A stretch of 64,000 nt of DNA from JAJXSS01 sp964547135. Its GTDB lineage: Bacteria > Planctomycetota > Phycisphaerae > Phycisphaerales > Phycisphaeraceae. The DNA lies in NCBI GenBank assembly GCA_964547135.1, contig CAZJMK010000012.1, positions 1-64,000 of the forward strand, written 5' to 3'. Position 1 is the first letter of the stretch. Each line of letters opens with the position of its first letter. A model generated the notes under the pieces. It saw only the letters and a list, made by a program, of their open reading frames with translations. It ran no database searches and was not told the origin of the DNA. Below are positions 38,950 through 48,600 of the stretch, one piece after another. The position numbers and the translations under genes are program-made.

Positions 38950-41900
38950 ATGAACCAGCGCTGGTGGATATTGGGTGGTGCGTCGATGCTTGCGGGTATG
39001 GTGCTTGCCCTGACGTTTTTCATGGGCACACCCAATGCACCGGTAACGCAGCAGCCCAGCACCACCATTGCACCGGGGCAGACCCCCCCGCCGCTGCGTG
39101 ATACGGTTGCACCGGGTGCAACAACATCACCAATGGTTGGTGCAATGACCACACCGGGGGCGGGGCCGGGGTCGGCTCAAGGTTACATTTTGCGGAGCAC
39201 GACCCGTGCGGGGACACCGGTGGAAATCACGGGGCAGACATTGGACCCGCTGCCGCAGGGACAGTGGAAAGTCGGACGACCGATGACACGGATTCAACTG
39301 AGTGAGCATCAGTTGATTCAGATACAGGCGGAGGGTGGCACGGTGACGGCCCCGAACAATCAACCCCGCAGTGGCGAGTTGCGAGGCCATGTCACGCTGT
39401 TTTATTTTGAAGGTGCCCCCGGTAGCGCGTTGGACACGTCGTACGGCTCAGCGGACCTGGTGATGCGCTTGCGATTGGAGGATGCGCGGTTTGATTTGGA
39501 ACTGGGGCAGATCGATTCGGATGGGCCGGTGGAATTGGATCAGGTACGCTTTGCGTTTCGCGGGCAGGGGTTGTCATTGACGTTCAATCAACTTCGGCAA
39601 CGCATTGATCATTTGGAAGTGTTTCAAGGGCGATCGCTTCGGCTGAAGGCGGACGGGGAAGCGGATGGTTTGAGTAAGGCAGTTGGACGGTCGGATCAAT
39701 CACAGGGTGACAAGCCGGAGCAGAGCGATGCGCACCCGCCGGTGTATTACCAGGCGCAGTTGTTTGAGGCGGTGCAGGTGACCAGCCCGCAGGCGGACCT
39801 GACCGGCGATGTGTTGCGTGTGCTTTTTGCGATGACCCGCGAACGTGACCGGCAGGCTGACAAACGAACGACAGGCATGGTTGGTCAGAGTTCGATGCGT
39901 GATACCAAGGTGGACGATGCAGAGCGAAAATTCAATATGGCGACGGGGGTGAAGGATGCGGCGATTTTTGTGCCGCAGGCAAGTGATGTGGTGGTGCAAT
40001 GGACCGGGCGGCTGGTGGTGGAACCTTTGGCGGAAAAACCGGGTGAACTGGCCGGGGCTGACGATATGCAGTTGGCGTTGGCGGGTGCCCCCGTGAAAGT
40101 GGTGACCCGTGAAAATGATCGAGTACGGAGCGGGCTTGTTGAATATTTGTTGTCGCGCGATCAGGTGCGGTTGAAAGGCACTGCGTCACAACCGGTGGTG
40201 ATCGAGTCGAGTGAACTGGGGGTGGTGACACTGCCTGAACTGGTGCTCGAACAGAGCACGGGCAAAGGCGTGATCGTCGGCGGAGGCATGTTGCAAGGCA
40301 GTGAGGCAAGTGCATCAACTCATGCGACAACTGCGACTGCGACGAACCAACCAGCCATGTCACTGGCGACCTCGGCACTGCCGGAGGGAATGAGCATCGC
40401 GTGGAGCGAACGATTGCAATTATTGTTTGATACGCAGAAAGTGCCCGTTGCCAACAGCACAACGAAAGCGCGATCAGGCCGAGTGGGTTCATTGCGGGAA
40501 GCGACGTTTCAAGGGTTGGTAAAGGTGAACGATCCGCGTTTGCAGATGCAGGCGGATGAATTGAGTGTCAAACTGAGTAACGCGCCGCCGGGGCGTCAGG
40601 GTGAACCGGCTGGTCAGCCGACGATTGAACAACTGCGAGCGCAAGGGCGTGTCCGTGTACAAACTTCGTCAGCACAGACGACAGCGACCAACCCGGCCCC
40701 CGCCACATCGCGCGACAATGAAACATTGACCGTGGTGTGCGACCAACTCGATGTGCTGATGGCACGGGGGCAAAAACAACAACCGGAACCACGCGAATTG
40801 CGGGCGGCGGGTAACGTCGATGCCCGGACACAGAGCCAGCGCATTGAAGCGGGCAACATGATTGTCACCCTGCAACCCGGCAGTGGTGCAGCCCCGGTGA
40901 CAACACAACCGCAGCAGTTATCGACCCTGCAGGTGCAGCGCATCACCGCCAAAGAACAGGTGCGATTGACGGACTTTGCCTTGAAGGCACAGGTCACCGG
41001 GCATCAGGTTGACATTGATGCAACCGGTCAACGCATGTTGGTATTCGGCGACGATCAGGCCCCTGCACGATTGCTGTTACCCGATGCGTCGTTGGTGGCG
41101 AGCCGGTTGGAATTGGATCAAGCAAAACAGCAATTGAGTGCGCCGGTGCCGGGGGCGTTTGTGTTTTTGGAACGTGACCCGAGGCAACCGGAGGCTGAGC
41201 CGGGGGTGGTGACGACGCAATGGTCGCGGGACATGCGCTTTGATCAGAAAACCGGTCAGGTGCTGTTCCGTGGCAAGGTGCAAACCAGCAGCGTGGCCCA
41301 GCGTGACACGATGAAACTCACCTGCGATGAACTGGCGATTTTGTTTCATGAGCGTCCGCAAAATCAAAACGATTCATCATCGCCTGTCACCCCTTCAGGG
41401 GCATCGATGCGCGATGTGCAACAGGTCAAAACGCTGGCTGCGCGGAATGATGTGACGTTTCAATCAGAAAACTGGCTCGACAAACCACAGGGGCAACTGG
41501 CCACGCGCTTGACGTTGCAAGGCCCGGACCTGCTTTTTGAAAATGCCCGGCAGGCGGTGCAGATTTTAGGCCCTGGTCGCATGCTCTTTGAAGATTACCG
41601 CCCCGCCCCCGGAAGTACCCCCGCCCCCGGAAGTACCCCCGCCCCCGGTATTGTCAACAAAGGTGACGCAAGCGTTGACGCAAAAAAGGATGTGTCGCCG
41701 CTGCGTTTTGCCGGGGGCAAGGGTGTGACGCTGTTCACCTGGAAAGGCCAGTTGACTTTTGACACGGCTGCCAACGACATGACGATGGTGGACGGGGTAC
41801 AGATGACGCATAGGCCGGCGGATTCGCCCAACATCGTCACGCTGGATTGTTCGCGTTTCATTGCGGACCTGGCGCCGACGGGCGGGTTGTCGAGTTGGGC

Positions 41901-42180
41901 GGCTGGGTCGGCTCCGACGCCGGAGTTGCGCACGGTGACGGCTTTGGGGCCGGTGCAGGTGACGGTGGGCGGAAAGAAACCGGTGCAGGTGCAGACCAGT
42001 CAACTGGTTTATGACGGACAGGCCCAGTCGATTTTTTTGCAGGCTGAACCGGGCACGATGACGACGGTACAGGAAGCGGGTCAACCGGGGTTGAGCGCGG
42101 AGGCGATACGATGGGATTTGGATCAGCAGCGATGGGAGATTATTCGACCCGGAGCCGGTCGTCTGCCGATGGGACGATGA
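38950..42180 (+). CDS. Large LptC/OstA-like envelope protein
   Basis: A 1076-aa protein with one N-terminal membrane segment (WWILGGASMLAGMVLALTFF), a Pro/Thr-rich linker, and a periplasmic part starting with an LptC-like domain (about residues 75-240). This is followed by several OstA/LptA-like beta-jellyroll stretches, for example FQGLVKVNDPRLQMQADELS, RELRAAGNVDARTQSQRIEA and FRGKVQTSSVAQRDTMKLTC. LptC and LptA carry lipopolysaccharide across the periplasm in Gram-negative bacteria; the size and repeated folds suggest a one-chain bridge, which is inference. Low-complexity APGSTP repeats lie near residue 890. The ATG at 38950 gives the anchor. The next gene starts 17 bp downstream. Confidence 0.75.
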   Translation: MNQRWWILGGASMLAGMVLALTFFMGTPNAPVTQQPSTTIAPGQTPPPLRDTVAPGATTSPMVGAMTTPGAGPGSAQGYILRSTTRAGTPVEITGQTLDPLPQGQWKVGRPMTRIQLSEHQLIQIQAEGGTVTAPNNQPRSGELRGHVTLFYFEGAPGSALDTSYGSADLVMRLRLEDARFDLELGQIDSDGPVELDQVRFAFRGQGLSLTFNQLRQRIDHLEVFQGRSLRLKADGEADGLSKAVGRSDQSQGDKPEQSDAHPPVYYQAQLFEAVQVTSPQADLTGDVLRVLFAMTRERDRQADKRTTGMVGQSSMRDTKVDDAERKFNMATGVKDAAIFVPQASDVVVQWTGRLVVEPLAEKPGELAGADDMQLALAGAPVKVVTRENDRVRSGLVEYLLSRDQVRLKGTASQPVVIESSELGVVTLPELVLEQSTGKGVIVGGGMLQGSEASASTHATTATATNQPAMSLATSALPEGMSIAWSERLQLLFDTQKVPVANSTTKARSGRVGSLREATFQGLVKVNDPRLQMQADELSVKLSNAPPGRQGEPAGQPTIEQLRAQGRVRVQTSSAQTTATNPAPATSRDNETLTVVCDQLDVLMARGQKQQPEPRELRAAGNVDARTQSQRIEAGNMIVTLQPGSGAAPVTTQPQQLSTLQVQRITAKEQVRLTDFALKAQVTGHQVDIDATGQRMLVFGDDQAPARLLLPDASLVASRLELDQAKQQLSAPVPGAFVFLERDPRQPEAEPGVVTTQWSRDMRFDQKTGQVLFRGKVQTSSVAQRDTMKLTCDELAILFHERPQNQNDSSSPVTPSGASMRDVQQVKTLAARNDVTFQSENWLDKPQGQLATRLTLQGPDLLFENARQAVQILGPGRMLFEDYRPAPGSTPAPGSTPAPGIVNKGDASVDAKKDVSPLRFAGGKGVTLFTWKGQLTFDTAANDMTMVDGVQMTHRPADSPNIVTLDCSRFIADLAPTGGLSSWAAGSAPTPELRTVTALGPVQVTVGGKKPVQVQTSQLVYDGQAQSIFLQAEPGTMTTVQEAGQPGLSAEAIRWDLDQQRWEIIRPGAGRLPMGR
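41605..41648 (+). repeat. 18-bp tandem repeat in the OstA-like gene
   Basis: Two and a half copies of an 18-nt unit (gcccccggaagtaccccc), encoding APGSTP repeats. In frame and short, it is probably a slippage-generated linker between beta domains. Confidence 0.85.
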
Positions 42181-42197
42181 GGCTTGGAAAGTAAGTG

Positions 42198-42809
42198 ATG
42201 CAGCAAGTGAAGGCTGACAATGTGGTGACGATTCAGGTACTGGCTCGCTGCACTGCGGATCATGTGCCTGCGGATCAGGCTGCACCCCCGGCGGCGACGG
42301 AAGACCCGCGTGCTTTGGCGATGCTGCCCACGCAATTGTTGCACGATGGGGAAACGATCATTTTGCTGCTCAAGCCGTCGCCCTGGTTCATCGTGCTGGA
42401 TGTGCTGCCCTGGCTGGGTTGTCTGGCACTGGTGCTGGCCGGCGGATTACTACTCACCGCGCAAGGGATTTGGTCGCTTGGGCGGACGGATTTGGTTTTG
42501 GCGGCACTGGCCCTGGCGGGGTTGCGCTTGTTCTGGCAATTTCTGGAATGGCTCAGCAGGGTTTATGTGCTGACGGATCGACGCATTTTGCGCGTGCGCG
42601 GCGTGGTGCGAGTGCAGGTGTTTGAGTGTGCGTTGACACGCATACAACACACGCAGGCGAACTTTTCTCTGCGCGAACGACTGTTTGGTTTGGGCACCAT
42701 TTCGTTTGCCACGGCGGGCACGGCTGTTGTCGAAGTGTCATGGCGGATGCTCGCCAAGCCGTTGGAAGTGCATCAAATCGTGCTGCGGACACTCGATCGT
42801 TATCGCTGA
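42198..42809 (+). CDS. PH domain-containing membrane protein (YdbS/YdbT type)
   Basis: A 203-aa protein with two membrane helices (LDVLPWLGCLALVLAGGLLL and LVLAALALAGLRLF) followed by a bacterial PH domain (bPH2, PF03703): RVYVLTDRRILRVRGVVRVQ, then ALTRIQHTQANFSLRERLFG and LGTISFATAGTAVVEVSWRM. VLTDRRILRVRGV is the typical signature. Function of this family is poorly known; it is a membrane protein with a cytoplasmic PH domain. The start is the ATG at 42198 (GGAAAG upstream); GTG 42195 is adjacent. It is 17 bp after the OstA-like gene, so they are probably co-transcribed. Confidence 0.85.
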   Translation: MQQVKADNVVTIQVLARCTADHVPADQAAPPAATEDPRALAMLPTQLLHDGETIILLLKPSPWFIVLDVLPWLGCLALVLAGGLLLTAQGIWSLGRTDLVLAALALAGLRLFWQFLEWLSRVYVLTDRRILRVRGVVRVQVFECALTRIQHTQANFSLRERLFGLGTISFATAGTAVVEVSWRMLAKPLEVHQIVLRTLDRYR

Positions 42810-42825
42810 GGGAAAATCAGCGCAG

Positions 42826-42913
42826 AAAAAAACCCCCGACACTGCCGATCCTTTTTCAAGTGTGGCCGCTTTGGGGGGCCAGGCTTACAGGTGTTGATCG
42901 GGTCAGGGGGTTT
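42826..42913. terminator. Long structured hairpin between two convergent genes
   Basis: CCCCCGAC (42833-42840) pairs with GTC-A-GGGGG (42902-42910), and CCGATC (42845-42850) pairs with GATCGG (42896-42901), so about 14 pairs close a 45-nt loop. That loop contains a further GGCC / GGCC stem. An A7 tract lies on the left (T7 when read on the minus strand) and TTTCTT on the right. It could terminate the PH-domain unit and hisD from both sides, or be a small structured RNA. Confidence 0.55.
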
Positions 42914-43000
42914 CTTCATTCAATGTATCGCCTGTTTCGAAATTTCAAATAACAATTTTGTCTGAAATCGGTGAGAAAATTTTTATAGGACGATGAGGTG

Positions 43001-43220
43001 GAACAGGTGGAAAAGCGGTCGAGCGACGGAAATGTATTCGAAAGTTAGCGCCGCGATTTATCGCGTCTGGTAGGTGAATTGGTGATCTGGCGATTTGGTG
43101 ATTTTTTCAATTGGTCGTTCAATCAACTGCAAAATTGTAAAATCACTCGGCCACATCTTATAATACCCAAGCCCTCGGCTTGCCAGCCTCGTTCTTGGCT
43201 TGGTTCGATCAATTCGAAAT
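43001..43220 (+). repeat. Composite intergenic repeat, modules C-B-F-E-D
   Basis: A degenerate C (gtggaaaagcggtcgagcg), the linker acggaaatgtattcgaaag, B (ttagcgccgcgatttatcgc), a shortened and diverged F (ggtgatctggcgatttggtg), E (atacccaagccctcggcttg ... cgttcttggcttggt) at 43164-43207 and a last D (caattcgaaat). It has the same direction and order as at 4264 and 52780. Confidence 0.82.
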
Positions 43221-43225
43221 CACCC

Positions 43226-44572
43226 TCACCCCCGGACGCGGGCGCTGTGGGCGTGGCCGTCGAGTCCCTCGGCCTCGGCCAGGTTGGCAATGTCGTCGAT
43301 GGTGCGTCGTGACATGCCCTTGGGGTAGCAGACCGTACCGGAGCGTTTGAGGAACGTGTACACGGAAACGCCGCCGGCAAAGCGGGCGGTGGTCCCGGTG
43401 GGCAGACAGTGACTGGGGCCTGCGTAGTAATCACCGGCTGCGACGGGGGTTTGATCACCCAAAAAGAATTCGCCGCCGTGACGAATTTGCGATAACAACT
43501 TTTGCGGATGACGCACCGCCAGGTTCACGTGCTCGGCTGCGAGCGTGTTGGCCAGTTCAACAGCCTGTTTCTGATCACGGCACAAAATCGCAGCCGACTC
43601 GTTTTGCAGTGCAGCAGCAATCGCTGTTTGTCGGATGCGCTGGGTACGCTGACTTTCGACTTCCGCCAAAATCGCGCCCAACACCTTGCTTGACCAGGCC
43701 AGTAAAAAGCATTTGCCCGGGTCGTGCTCGGCCTGGGCAATCAGGTCGGCGGCAACACGTTTGGGGTCGGCTGATTCATCGGCGATGGTGACGATTTCAC
43801 TGGGACCGTAAAAACCATTGTCGGTGCCCAGCACGCCGTTGAGCTGAGCTTTGGCCAGTTGCACAAACACATTGCCCGGCCCGGCCACCATGTCAACCTT
43901 GTTCACCGACTGCGTACCAAATGCCAGGGCGGCCACGGCCTGTGCTCCGCCGATGCGATACACGTTGCTGATGCCAAGTAACCCGCAAGTGCCCAACACC
44001 AGCGGCGAAACATCGCCCCCCTTCTGACCGGCTTGCCTCGTCGGCGGCGGTGTGACCACGTGCAATTGCTGCGGCGCAACCCCAGCCACGAGCGCAGGCA
44101 CCGCCAGCATAATGAGGCTCGATGGGTATGCAGCCTTGCCACCGGGCACCAGCAACCCGGCACTATCGACGGGTGTGAAACGCAGGCCCAATTCCGCGCC
44201 ATCGATCATCACCGGTTTCACCGGCTTGGGCATCACGTGCTGCTGATATTCACGCACATGATCGATGGCGCGTTTCAGTGCTGCTTTCAACGTCGGTGAC
44301 AATTCGCGCATGGCTTTGCGAATGTCACCGGGTTTGACCACGATGCGGTTGGCGGTGAAGGCTGGGTCGGTCCACTGACGCATGTATTTCACGACTGCCG
44401 TATCACCATGCTGTCGGACATCATCGATGATGCCTGCGACGGTGCGAGCAGCGTCACTGCTGGAACTGCTGGTGTTGCGCAGTCGGGTCAGCACCTGTGC
44501 GAACCTGGCGCGATCCGTTTTGTTGCGAAGATCGATCACGGGCATTAGAAAAAAGAGCGGTGGAATGCGCAC
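43226..44572 (-). CDS. hisD: Histidinol dehydrogenase
   Basis: The last step of histidine biosynthesis: two-step NAD-dependent oxidation of L-histidinol to L-histidine, zinc-dependent. Motifs: VPGGKAAYPSSLIMLAVPA, GPSEIVTIADESADPKRVAA, the zinc/active-site region DLIAQAEHDPGK, AAEHVNLAV and the C-terminal GPSHCLPTGTTARFAGGV. Length 448 aa (439 from the inner ATG) is standard. The GTG at 44572 is taken because AAGGA lies 8 nt upstream; the ATG at 44545 would give the more classical start MPVIDLRN without a Shine-Dalgarno sequence. It is a single gene, separated from other his genes. Confidence 0.95.
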   Translation of the reverse strand: MRIPPLFFLMPVIDLRNKTDRARFAQVLTRLRNTSSSSSDAARTVAGIIDDVRQHGDTAVVKYMRQWTDPAFTANRIVVKPGDIRKAMRELSPTLKAALKRAIDHVREYQQHVMPKPVKPVMIDGAELGLRFTPVDSAGLLVPGGKAAYPSSLIMLAVPALVAGVAPQQLHVVTPPPTRQAGQKGGDVSPLVLGTCGLLGISNVYRIGGAQAVAALAFGTQSVNKVDMVAGPGNVFVQLAKAQLNGVLGTDNGFYGPSEIVTIADESADPKRVAADLIAQAEHDPGKCFLLAWSSKVLGAILAEVESQRTQRIRQTAIAAALQNESAAILCRDQKQAVELANTLAAEHVNLAVRHPQKLLSQIRHGGEFFLGDQTPVAAGDYYAGPSHCLPTGTTARFAGGVSVYTFLKRSGTVCYPKGMSRRTIDDIANLAEAEGLDGHAHSARVRG

Positions 44573-44645
44573 GAATCAATTCCTTCATCATTGAAAACGT
44601 GGGAATAAGGCTTGTTCACCATGCAAAGGTACGGGCAAGGTGTGT

Positions 44646-44702
44646 GTTTCACTCGGCCACTTGGCCACTCGGCCACTCGGCCACTCGGCCACTTGGCCAC
44701 TT
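44646..44702 (+). repeat. Repeat module C, long array
   Basis: Seven consecutive 8-9-nt units of CACTCGGC / CACTTGGC type (tcggccacttggccactcgg). It lies between hisD and uppP on the transcribed side of neither. Confidence 0.88.
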
Positions 44703-44715
44703 CTATCATGGTATT

Positions 44716-45543
44716 TCATAACCACCCCAGCAGCATCAACGCCCCAACCACGGCTGCCAGGGCGATGCGATACCAACCGAAAATCGCCAGGCTGTGTTGA
44801 CGCAGGTAGGTCACCATCCATTTCACCGCCCCGGCTGCGGAGACAGCCGCCACGATCACCCCCAGCAGCATCACGCCCAGTGAGTAAGTTTCCAGCATCA
44901 GCGGCCCGTGTTCGTGGGCGTCCTTGGCGGTGGCGGCCAGCAGCGTCACCACGCCCAAAAGAAAACTGAACTCGACGGCTGCGGGCACCGACAGGCCGAC
45001 CAACAGCCCGGCGAAAATGGTGATCAGACTGCGACTGGTGCCCGGCCACATGGCAATGGTCTGCATCAACCCGATCACCAGCGCCCCCGGTAAAATGAGT
45101 GTTTCCAATCCGCGTGTGTCGGTTGATAAACCAACCGGTTTGCGAGGGCGCAAATAGACCACTGCCAGAATGGCCAACCCCCCCACCAGCCAGGCGGTGG
45201 TGATGGCCGGCAGATTAAATAACTGCGACTTCACCGGCTTTTCCAGCAACACCGCCAACACACCCGTGACCGCAAACGCGACCATGATGTTGACGAGCAA
45301 GGCAAACCCGCGCGGGTTTTTACCCATCAGCCCCTGCGTCATTTGTTTCAAGCGATGACGATACAACCCCAGCACCGCCAGTATCGCTCCCGATTGAATA
45401 CAGATCGCATAGGCATCGGCTGCGGCACTCTGCGGAATACCCATCGCCCGCTGTGCCAACAGCAAATGCCCTGTCGAACTGACCGGCAAATATTCGGTCA
45501 GCCCTTCGACAATACCCAGTATCACCGCCTGCCACCATTCCAT
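44716..45543 (-). CDS. uppP: Undecaprenyl-diphosphatase (BacA family)
   Basis: An integral membrane phosphatase that recycles undecaprenyl diphosphate to the monophosphate lipid carrier for peptidoglycan and polysaccharide synthesis. The first catalytic motif is GIVEGLTEYLPVSSTGHLLL, with the Glu-rich and SSTGH segments, and the second is MWPGTSRSLITIF with the conserved Arg/Ser. Seven to eight membrane helices; 275 aa is the usual length. The ATG at 45543 is the natural start. It is divergent from metH with 128 bp between. Confidence 0.97.
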   Translation of the reverse strand: MEWWQAVILGIVEGLTEYLPVSSTGHLLLAQRAMGIPQSAAADAYAICIQSGAILAVLGLYRHRLKQMTQGLMGKNPRGFALLVNIMVAFAVTGVLAVLLEKPVKSQLFNLPAITTAWLVGGLAILAVVYLRPRKPVGLSTDTRGLETLILPGALVIGLMQTIAMWPGTSRSLITIFAGLLVGLSVPAAVEFSFLLGVVTLLAATAKDAHEHGPLMLETYSLGVMLLGVIVAAVSAAGAVKWMVTYLRQHSLAIFGWYRIALAAVVGALMLLGWL

Positions 45544-45671
45544 GCCTGTCGCTCCGTGACGCTGTTTCGTGGAAAATCAGATGTTACCGTATCGGCTTGC
45601 CTTTGGCGGAGGTCCGGTTATCATCTTTTCATCCGGATGAACGGATGATTGATTACCAAGGATCAAGCAAC

Positions 45672-48600
45672 ATGCACCCATGGGTGGACATTCTCAAAAA
45701 GCGGGTATTGGTTTTCGACGGTGCGATGGGCACCCAGGTGCACAAGCTGCCTCTGGATGTGCAGAAGGATTACCTGGGGCGGGAGAATTGCCCCGAGGTA
45801 CTCAACCTGTCACGACCGGAGGCGATACAAACCATTCATGAAAACTACCTGCTGGCCGGGGCGGATGTGGTGGAAACCAACACCTTCGGCGGAAGCAAAC
45901 TGGTGCTCGTCGAGTTCGAGTTGGAAGATCGCTGCCGTGAGGTCAATCGTACCGCAGCACAGATTGCCCGTCGGGCATGTCAAGCGGTTGAGGCAGCGCA
46001 ACCGGGGCGCAAGTGTTTTGTGGCCGGGTCACTTGGCCCTGGTACGAAGCTGGTTACGCTGGGTAACACCACGTGGGACATCATGCTCGATTCGTACACC
46101 GAGCAGGTGCGTGGTTTGCTCGATGGCGGGGTCGATGCCCTGCTGATCGAAACGGCACAAGATATTTTGCAGGTCAAGTGTGCGATCAATGCGTGTGTTG
46201 ATGCACTCAGTGAGCGCGGGCTCAAGCCGTTGTTGCCCGATGGCCGGGGTGATGTGCCGATCATGGCCCAGGTGACGATTGAAACCACGGGCACGATGCT
46301 GCTGGGCACGGAAATCAGCGCTGCAGCGGTGGCACTCGAACCCTTTCCGATTTTTTCGCTGGGTTTGAACTGCGCCACCGGGCCGACGGAAATGACCGAG
46401 CATGTGCATTGGCTGGGTCGGCACTGGCCCAGGCATATCAGTGTGCAACCCAACGCCGGTTTGCCGGTGCTGGTCGAAGGGCGCACGGAATACCCATTAG
46501 GCCCCGAACCCTTTGCCCAGGCACTGGCCAAGTTCATCGATGACCACGGAATCAGCATCGTCGGCGGCTGCTGCGGGACCACGCCCGAACATTTGCAGGC
46601 ACTGGTGAAACTGATCAGTCACAAGCCCGTGCCGCGCTTGGAAAAAGTGGCGTGGCGGGCGGCTTGTTCGTCGTTGTATGAGCCGGTGGACTATCGACAG
46701 GACAACTCGACCCTCAACGTCGGCGAGCGCACCAACGCATCGGGTTCACGCGCTTTCAAAAAGACGCTCGAAGCGGAAGACTGGGACGCAATGGTGAGTC
46801 TGGCTCGTGAACAGGGGCGTGAAGGTTCGCACCTGATTGATGTGAACGTTGATTATGCGGGGCGGGACAACCCCAGGGACATGCGTGAAATTGTGACGCG
46901 GTTTGTGAGGCAGGTGAATCTGCCGATGATGCTGGACTCGACGCAGCCGGGCACGTTGGAGGCGGGTTTGAAATGTGCGGGGGGCAAGTGCATTTTGAAC
47001 TCGGCGAACCTGGAGGAGGGCGAAGAAAAGTTTGCACGCATGGTCGCTCTGGCCAAGCGATATGGAGCGGCATTGGTGCTGGGGTGCATTGATGAAGACC
47101 CGCAGGAGGCCATGGCCCGCACCGCCGAGCGCAAAATCGCCATCGCCAAACGCATGCACCAACTGGCCACGCAAACCTACGGACTGGATGAACGTGACAT
47201 TTTTTTTGACCCGCTGGTGCTGCCCATCAGCACAGGCATGGACAAGGACCGGCGCAGCGCCCTGGAAACCATCGAAGGCACACGCCTGATTGCGCAGACG
47301 TTCCCGAATTGTCAGATCACCTGCGGCCTGTCGAACGTCAGTTTCGGCTTGAAGCCCGCAGCTCGCGTCGTGCTCAACAGTGTATTTTTGCATGAACTGA
47401 TGAACGCTGGGTTGACCAGCGCGATTCTGCATGTGTCGAAAATATTACCCAAAACCAAAATCGACGATGCCCAGTGGCAGGCAGCCCTCGATCTGATTTA
47501 CGATCGACGCACTTCGCAAAGCACAGACATGGCCATGCCAGGGTCAAACGGCGACCCGTTGCAAAAGTTCATCGACCTGTTCCCCGATGAGGCGGGCGGC
47601 GGCAAGGGCAAGGCTGACGCAGCCCCGGCACTGGAATCGCTGCCCATCGAAGACAGATTACGCAGACACATCATCGACGGCGAAAAACGTCACCTTATCG
47701 AAAACCTCGATGCCGCTCGTCAAAAATACACCCCGCTGGAAATCATCAACGATCATTTGCTGGCGGGCATGAAAACCGTCGGTGAGTTGTTTGGTTCCGG
47801 GCAAATGCAGCTTCCGTTTGTGCTTCAGTCGGCGGAGGTGATGAAAATGGCGGTGGCGCACCTGCAACAGTTCATGGAAAAAATCGCGGGGCAGAGCAAG
47901 GGCATCATCGTATTGGCGACGGTCAAGGGCGATGTGCACGACATCGGTAAAAATTTGGTGGACATCATTCTGAGCAACAACGGGTACACAGTGCACAACC
48001 TGGGCATCAAGCAGCCAATCTCCAACATCATCGACTCATGGCGCAAAACCGGGGCACAGGCGATCGGCCTGTCGGGGCTGCTGGTCAAGTCCGTGCAGGT
48101 GATGAAGGAAAATTTGGAGGAACTCAACAGTTTGAGTATCACCGTGCCGGTGGTGCTGGGCGGAGCGGCGCTATCAAGGCACTACTGCGAGAACGACCTG
48201 CGCAGCACATACAACGGCAGCGTGTACTACGGACGTGATGCGTTTGAAGGTTTGCGCATCATGGACCATTTGGTCAGTGGTCAAACCTCGCTGCTTGATG
48301 ACGAAATTGCAGCACGATTGACCAAGCGCGCCGAGGCGGAGGAAAAAATCGCCGCTGCACAAGCGGCACAGGCGGCAACCGTCAGCAGCACAGCGGTGAC
48401 CGGTGGCAAGGCTTGTGCAACCGGGAGCAGCGCGGCGCAGTCGGCGGGGCTGGTGAAGGCGAATGTGCCTGTGCCGCCGTTTTTGGGGGATCGGGTGGTG
48501 GAGGGTATCAGGCTGGACGACATCACGCCGTTTGTGAACAAAGTGGCGCTGTATCGCGGGCAGTGGCAGTTCAAAAAAGGTCCGCGCAGCGATGATGAAT

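Noticed and set aside
45544..45671. Cobalamin riboswitch before metH
   Set aside because: No B12-box-like sequence or suitable length; the 128-bp space is too short and unstructured.
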